Below the pieces are notes generated by a model that was not told where the DNA came from, searched no databases, and was given only the letters and a program-made list of their open reading frames with translations. This document shows, one piece after another, positions 35,440 to 38,087 of a stretch of DNA of 38,087 nucleotides. Within the stretch, counting starts at the first letter, position 1. Each line of letters starts with the position of its first letter. Both the position numbers and the translations under genes were made by a program. Origin of the DNA: Enterocloster alcoholdehydrogenati (GTDB lineage Bacteria > Bacillota > Clostridia > Lachnospirales > Lachnospiraceae); NCBI RefSeq assembly GCF_013282095.1, contig NZ_BLTJ01000018.1:1-38087 (forward strand), written 5' to 3'.

Positions 35440-36024
35440 TCATTCTTGTGTTTTTGCTTCTTGTCTGTTGTGCATGATTTGTATTTGATATACAAGAACG
35501 GGAATCAGAGAAATCAAAGCAAGCACACCAAAAACAATCGAATGATTTATAACTGCAAATATTGCAAACATAAGCAGTATCAACAACCATGGATTACGCA
35601 GATTTCTGTAATAGTTTTCCTTGTCCTCATAGGAAGTATGAAGTTCAAACGGCTTTCCATCATTCTCTTTTTCTACAATCAACAATTCACGGTTGAAGGT
35701 TGTAGTGTTGGTCGCAATGCGTCCGCCTTTTTCAGCCCATGGACGCCAACGCACCTTACCGACAGAATAGTTAAGATTGATATTTTTGAAAAATACCTTA
35801 TAGCCCATATCTTCCAAAAAGAGGGAATAGTCTTTTGCATTCTCTTTCGATTTTTCTCCGATAAATTCTACACAGTATTTTACTTCATTAGGTTTACATT
35901 CTTCAAACTCATATAACATTTTCCCCGCTCGAATAAGACGATAGCCCTTCTCCGACATTTTATTCAGCCAATTCGCCTGTGCATTCAACAGACCACCAAA
36001 AAAATGATAACATTTTTTACTCAT
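35440..36024 (-). CDS. DUF2812 membrane protein
   Basis: A 194-residue protein with a soluble DUF2812 domain at residues ~1-140 (AQANWLNKMSEKGYRL, YCVEFIGEKSKENAKDY) and two C-terminal membrane segments (WLLILLMFAIFAVI and IVFGVLALISLIPVLVY). DUF2812 genes commonly follow PadR regulators; the function is unknown. It overlaps the PadR stop with ATGA, so the two are one operon. AT-rich composition marks it as cargo of a different origin from its neighbours. Confidence 0.85.
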   Translation of the reverse strand: MSKKCYHFFGGLLNAQANWLNKMSEKGYRLIRAGKMLYEFEECKPNEVKYCVEFIGEKSKENAKDYSLFLEDMGYKVFFKNINLNYSVGKVRWRPWAEKGGRIATNTTTFNRELLIVEKENDGKPFELHTSYEDKENYYRNLRNPWLLILLMFAIFAVINHSIVFGVLALISLIPVLVYQIQIMHNRQEAKTQE

Positions 36025-36344
36025 ACTGTACCTCCAATAATTCCACTTGCAACCTCTACAAGTTCATTAAGCCTTACAAGTTCTTTTTTCGCAACTTCTT
36101 TTCCCAGTGAGGTAATGATGTATTCTTTTTTTCTACCTTCACAATCTCCGCAAGGCTTAATCCATTCCTTTTCCTGCAAAGAGTTTAGCGCACCATACAA
36201 AGTGCCTGCTCCCAATGAAAGCCGCCCACCTGTTTTTTCTTCAATAAATTGCATGACAGCATATCCATGTTTTGGAGCATAGAGAGAAAGTAAAATGTAA
36301 AATGTCACTTCTGTAAGCGCACCACCTTTCATATTATCACGCAT
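36021..36344 (-). CDS. PadR-family transcription repressor
   Basis: A 107-residue winged-helix protein typical of short PadR regulators: LTEVTFYILLSLYAPKHGYA then LSLGAGTLYGALNSLQEKEW. PadR proteins repress their own operon and are released by a ligand or stress. The promoter just upstream carries an 11-bp inverted repeat that fits autoregulation. GGAGGA precedes the ATG. The downstream partner is the DUF2812 protein; no transporter gene is attached here. Confidence 0.88.
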   Translation of the reverse strand: MRDNMKGGALTEVTFYILLSLYAPKHGYAVMQFIEEKTGGRLSLGAGTLYGALNSLQEKEWIKPCGDCEGRKKEYIITSLGKEVAKKELVRLNELVEVASGIIGGTV

Positions 36345-36357
36345 TGTTTATCCTCCT

Positions 36358-36405
36358 TATTACGGTTACTGTAATAAATATATCACTAACCGTAATAGAA
36401 GTCAA
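36358..36405 (-). promoter_or_regulatory. PadR promoter with operator palindrome
   Basis: On the minus strand TTGACT (36405-36400) and TATATT (36382-36377) are 17 bases apart. The arms TATTACGGTTA (36358-36368) and TAACCGTAATA (36387-36397) form an 11-bp perfect inverted repeat flanking the -10 box, where a repressor dimer would block RNA polymerase. Confidence 0.85.
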
Positions 36406-36429
36406 CAGCGTTCAAAGAAATTTGGAAAT

Positions 36430-36516
36430 ATGAAAATGAAGCAACAACATCTTGGTGTTACTGCTCCATTCTTATACGGTATAGCGGTAGCCTTGGCTGC
36501 CTTTGTCTTGGTTTAG
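36430..36516 (+). CDS. Possible 28-codon hydrophobic peptide or gene remnant
   Basis: A short plus-strand frame encodes MKMKQQHLGVTAPFLYGIAV followed by a hydrophobic end and TAG. No convincing ribosome binding site precedes it, and the frame is open further upstream through the PadR promoter. It may be the 3' remnant of a membrane-protein gene at the junction, or chance. The rest of the 36406-36521 gap shows nothing else. Confidence 0.2.
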   Translation: MKMKQQHLGVTAPFLYGIAVALAAFVLV

Positions 36517-36521
36517 CTTCT

Positions 36522-36662
36522 TTACCGCACATGAGCATTGGAACCTGGGTTGTCCGATCCATAGCCCTCCAGCAGATTGACAACGCCCCACACGCCAAGA
36601 CCAGCACCGAGAGCCACAACAAGGGTCTGCAAAGTATCAATAGCGGAAGTGAAAAATTCCAT
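36522..36662 (-). pseudogene. maff2: 5' fragment of maff2
   Basis: The frame from the ATG at 36662 (AGGAGG upstream) reads MEFFTSAIDTLQTLVVALGA and continues to LLEGYGSDNPG, the N-terminal two thirds of a Maff2 protein. It then leaves the family sequence (SNAHVR) and stops. The missing C-terminal part, GIKQLMAGGGV onward, is what element B carries at 6472-6558. The gene lies directly after virD4, as in Tn1549-like elements. It was cut near 36545 by insertion or recombination. Confidence 0.85.
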
Positions 36663-36697
36663 AGAGCCTCCTTTTCTCCGGGGTATTCCCGGCCATG

Positions 36698-36721
36698 AAA
36701 AAAGCCGCCATTTCTGGCGGC
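36698..36721 (-). terminator. Intrinsic terminator between virD4 and maff2
   Basis: On the minus strand GCCGCCA and TGGCGGC pair around a GAAA loop, followed by six T residues (36703-36698). It would reduce transcription from virD4 into maff2. Confidence 0.8.
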
Positions 36722-36760
36722 GGGTTACATACTTCGGGACACTTTGTCCCAAAGCCCTGT

Positions 36761-37965
36761 TTATGCAAAGGCGTCCGGATCGTCGATGTCATCATAATTG
36801 AGGATGTCCTCGTCCTCGCTTGTGAGCCCATCGTCCGGCACAGCCACGGCATACACCTCACACAGCTCGTCCGGCCCGGGCCGCCTGCGGCGGTTGATAA
36901 GCCGGTCAAGGTCAAAGGCGTTTTTCTTTTTGTCGGCTTCAGCCGTATATCGGTAGTTCGGGTGCTTTTTCAAATCGTATTTTGGGGAATAGAACGGGGG
37001 CAGGCCCCGAAGCTGTAAAATGCACTTATCCCCGGGCATGGTCGCCAGTTCGCTGGGTGTCATCAGCTCCCGGCCCAGCCGCTGGTTATTTTGACTGTAG
37101 CTTTCCGACTGGCCACGGGAGCGGCTGTCCGTCTGCATGGAGATTGTAGCCTTACCCAGCCAGTTCTCGGATATTTCCTTGATGGTGCTGGCCTCCCGGC
37201 CTCCGAGGAATATCACACTGTCCATATTTCCCAAAATGGTTTCGGCGTGTTTATCGTAAATCGCCTTACACTGGGCCAACTGCTGATAGAACAGCGTCAG
37301 GCTGATCTCACGGGAACGGATGACAGCCACGATCTTTTCAAGCTGGGGAACCTGCCCTGTGTTGGCGGCCTCGTCCCACAGCACCCGTACATGGTGGGGC
37401 AGGCGGCCTCCGTGAACATTGTCGGCCCTCTCGCACAGCAGATTGAACATCTGCGAAAAGGCCAGAGCCACAAGGAAATTATAGGTTTGCGTAGTGTCCG
37501 AGATGATAAAGAACACCGCCGTTTTCCGATCCCCGATGCGGTCAAGCTCCAGCTCGTCATAGGCCATGACCTCCCGAAGCTGGGGGATGTCAAAGGGAGC
37601 CAGCCTTGCGCCGCAGGAAATAAGGATCGACTTCGCTGTTTTGCCGCTGGCCAGTTTGTACTTTTTATACTGCTTGACCGCAAAACAATCCGGCTTTCGT
37701 TTTTCCAGGCCCGCAAACATATAGTCCACGGCGTTCATAAAGTCCTCGTCATCCTCCTTGACCTCCATGCCGGAAATCATGTCAACCAATGTGTTCATGT
37801 TTCGATCTTCGGCGGGGCCCTCGAAAATGATATAGGCGATGAGGGCGCAGTAAAGCAGGGTTTCCGATTTTGTCCAGAATGGATCGCCTTCCTTGCCTTC
37901 GCCTTTTGTGTTGGAAATGAGAGCGTCCACAAATTTAAGGATGTCAGCCTCGTTCTTGATGTCGG
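36761..37965 (-). CDS. virD4: VirD4-like coupling protein, 3' part (interrupted by an intron)
   Basis: About 400 C-terminal residues of a VirD4/TraG coupling ATPase, which links the relaxosome to the secretion channel. Visible are DIKNEADILKFVDALISNTK, the Walker B region HVRVLWDEAANTGQVPQLE, the conserved YQQLAQCKAIYDKHAETILG and the LRGLPPFYSPKY segment. Walker A would lie in the 5' exon beyond the window. The reading frame upstream of 37965 is group II intron, not coding sequence. Codon use (CTG and GCC preferred) differs from element B's transfer genes, which use CTT, TTG and GCG more. Confidence 0.88.
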
Positions 37966-38087
37966 GTAAGAGACTGGCATTACTGCCAGCCCCTCCCCTA
38001 AGAACCGTACGTGATAGTTTCCCGTCATACGGCTCAAGCCTATCATAAGGCCTCGTGTGAAACGAAACCCGGCTCAAATCAAGTAGT
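37966..38087 (-). mobile_element. 3' end of a group II intron in virD4
   Basis: On the minus strand the 34-base domain V is clear: GAGCCGTATGACGGGAAACT followed by ATCACGTACGGTTC (about 38035-38002), with the AGC triad at its base. A domain VI hairpin (GGCTGGCAG/TGCCAG region, 37970-37995) follows and the intron ends near ...CTTAC at 37966. The intron body and any reverse transcriptase lie outside the window. Splicing would rejoin the virD4 exons. Confidence 0.88.

Noticed and set aside
37091..37969. 292-codon plus-strand frame opposite virD4
   Set aside because: It is a codon shadow of the minus-strand coupling-protein gene.
37966..38077. Apparent N-terminal extension of virD4 up to 38077
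   Set aside because: This stretch is group II intron domains V and VI, so the read-through frame is not protein-coding.

Overview
The window is almost entirely mobile DNA from a Gram-positive gut-type anaerobe (Clostridia, Bacillota). That placement rests on the gene families: Tn1549-like conjugation genes, large serine recombinases with TnpW partners, Cys-rich VLP proteins, Maff2, DUF4315/DUF4366 and TTRAP. No rRNA, tRNA or core metabolic gene is present, so the host cannot be named more closely. Base composition changes sharply along the window: AT-rich at 1-493, 24,000-25,560 and 34,230-36,420, GC-rich elsewhere. This fits pieces of different origin.

Layout. (i) 1-493: 3' remnant of a leucine-rich-repeat-type gene. 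(ii) 494-6430: mobilizable element 'A' with a MobA/MobL-type relaxase, a CHC2 zinc-finger protein, a VirE/D5-type ATPase, an iteron-like repeat cluster, a small ORF and a large serine recombinase. (iii) 6434-29090: conjugative element 'B' (plus strand): the 3' end of maff2, virB6-like, MT-A70 methylase, prgI, virB4, a second DNA methylase, NlpC/P60 hydrolase, PAPS-reductase-like protein, DUF4315, DUF4366, topoisomerase III, Cys-rich protein, a giant anti-restriction fusion and TTRAP. A minus-strand relaxase/mobC pair with a candidate oriT and an XRE regulator follow. Next come an AT-rich cargo cassette (leader peptide, two intrinsic terminators, zinc-ribbon KTR protein, RlmN/Cfr-like radical SAM rRNA methyltransferase), then a sigma factor, an HTH protein, a possible structured RNA, TnpW and the element's serine recombinase. 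(iv) 29077-34230 (minus strand): mobilizable element 'C' with mobC, relaxase, a frameshifted Cys-rich gene, repA, a dnaC-like gene, tnpW and a recombinase cut off after about 60 codons by the right end of B. (v) 34234-36405 (minus strand): small membrane protein, HTH protein, sigma factor, DUF2812 and PadR with a clear promoter/operator. (vi) 36522-38087 (minus strand): the 5' part of another maff2 and the 3' part of a virD4 coupling-protein gene, interrupted by the 3' end of a group II intron.

How the genes work together. B carries most of a type IV secretion system, its relaxosome, anti-restriction functions for the incoming strand and an integrase. Within the window it lacks its own virD4 and the 5' half of maff2, and exactly these parts lie in opposite orientation at the far right. 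A and C carry related inverted sequences at 495-615 and 34130-34229. Inverting the segment between them would restore the order virD4-maff2-[mobilizable element]-maff2-virB6. I therefore suggest a nested structure (C, then B inserted in C's recombinase gene, then A inserted in B's maff2) followed by one large inversion, or else an assembly misjoin at those repeats.

The most interesting functional unit is the 24,074-25,640 cassette. A consensus promoter drives an 8-codon leader ORF and two terminators ahead of a zinc-ribbon protein and a divergent Cfr/RlmN-type methyltransferase. This is the layout expected of a ribosome-antibiotic-inducible resistance operon.
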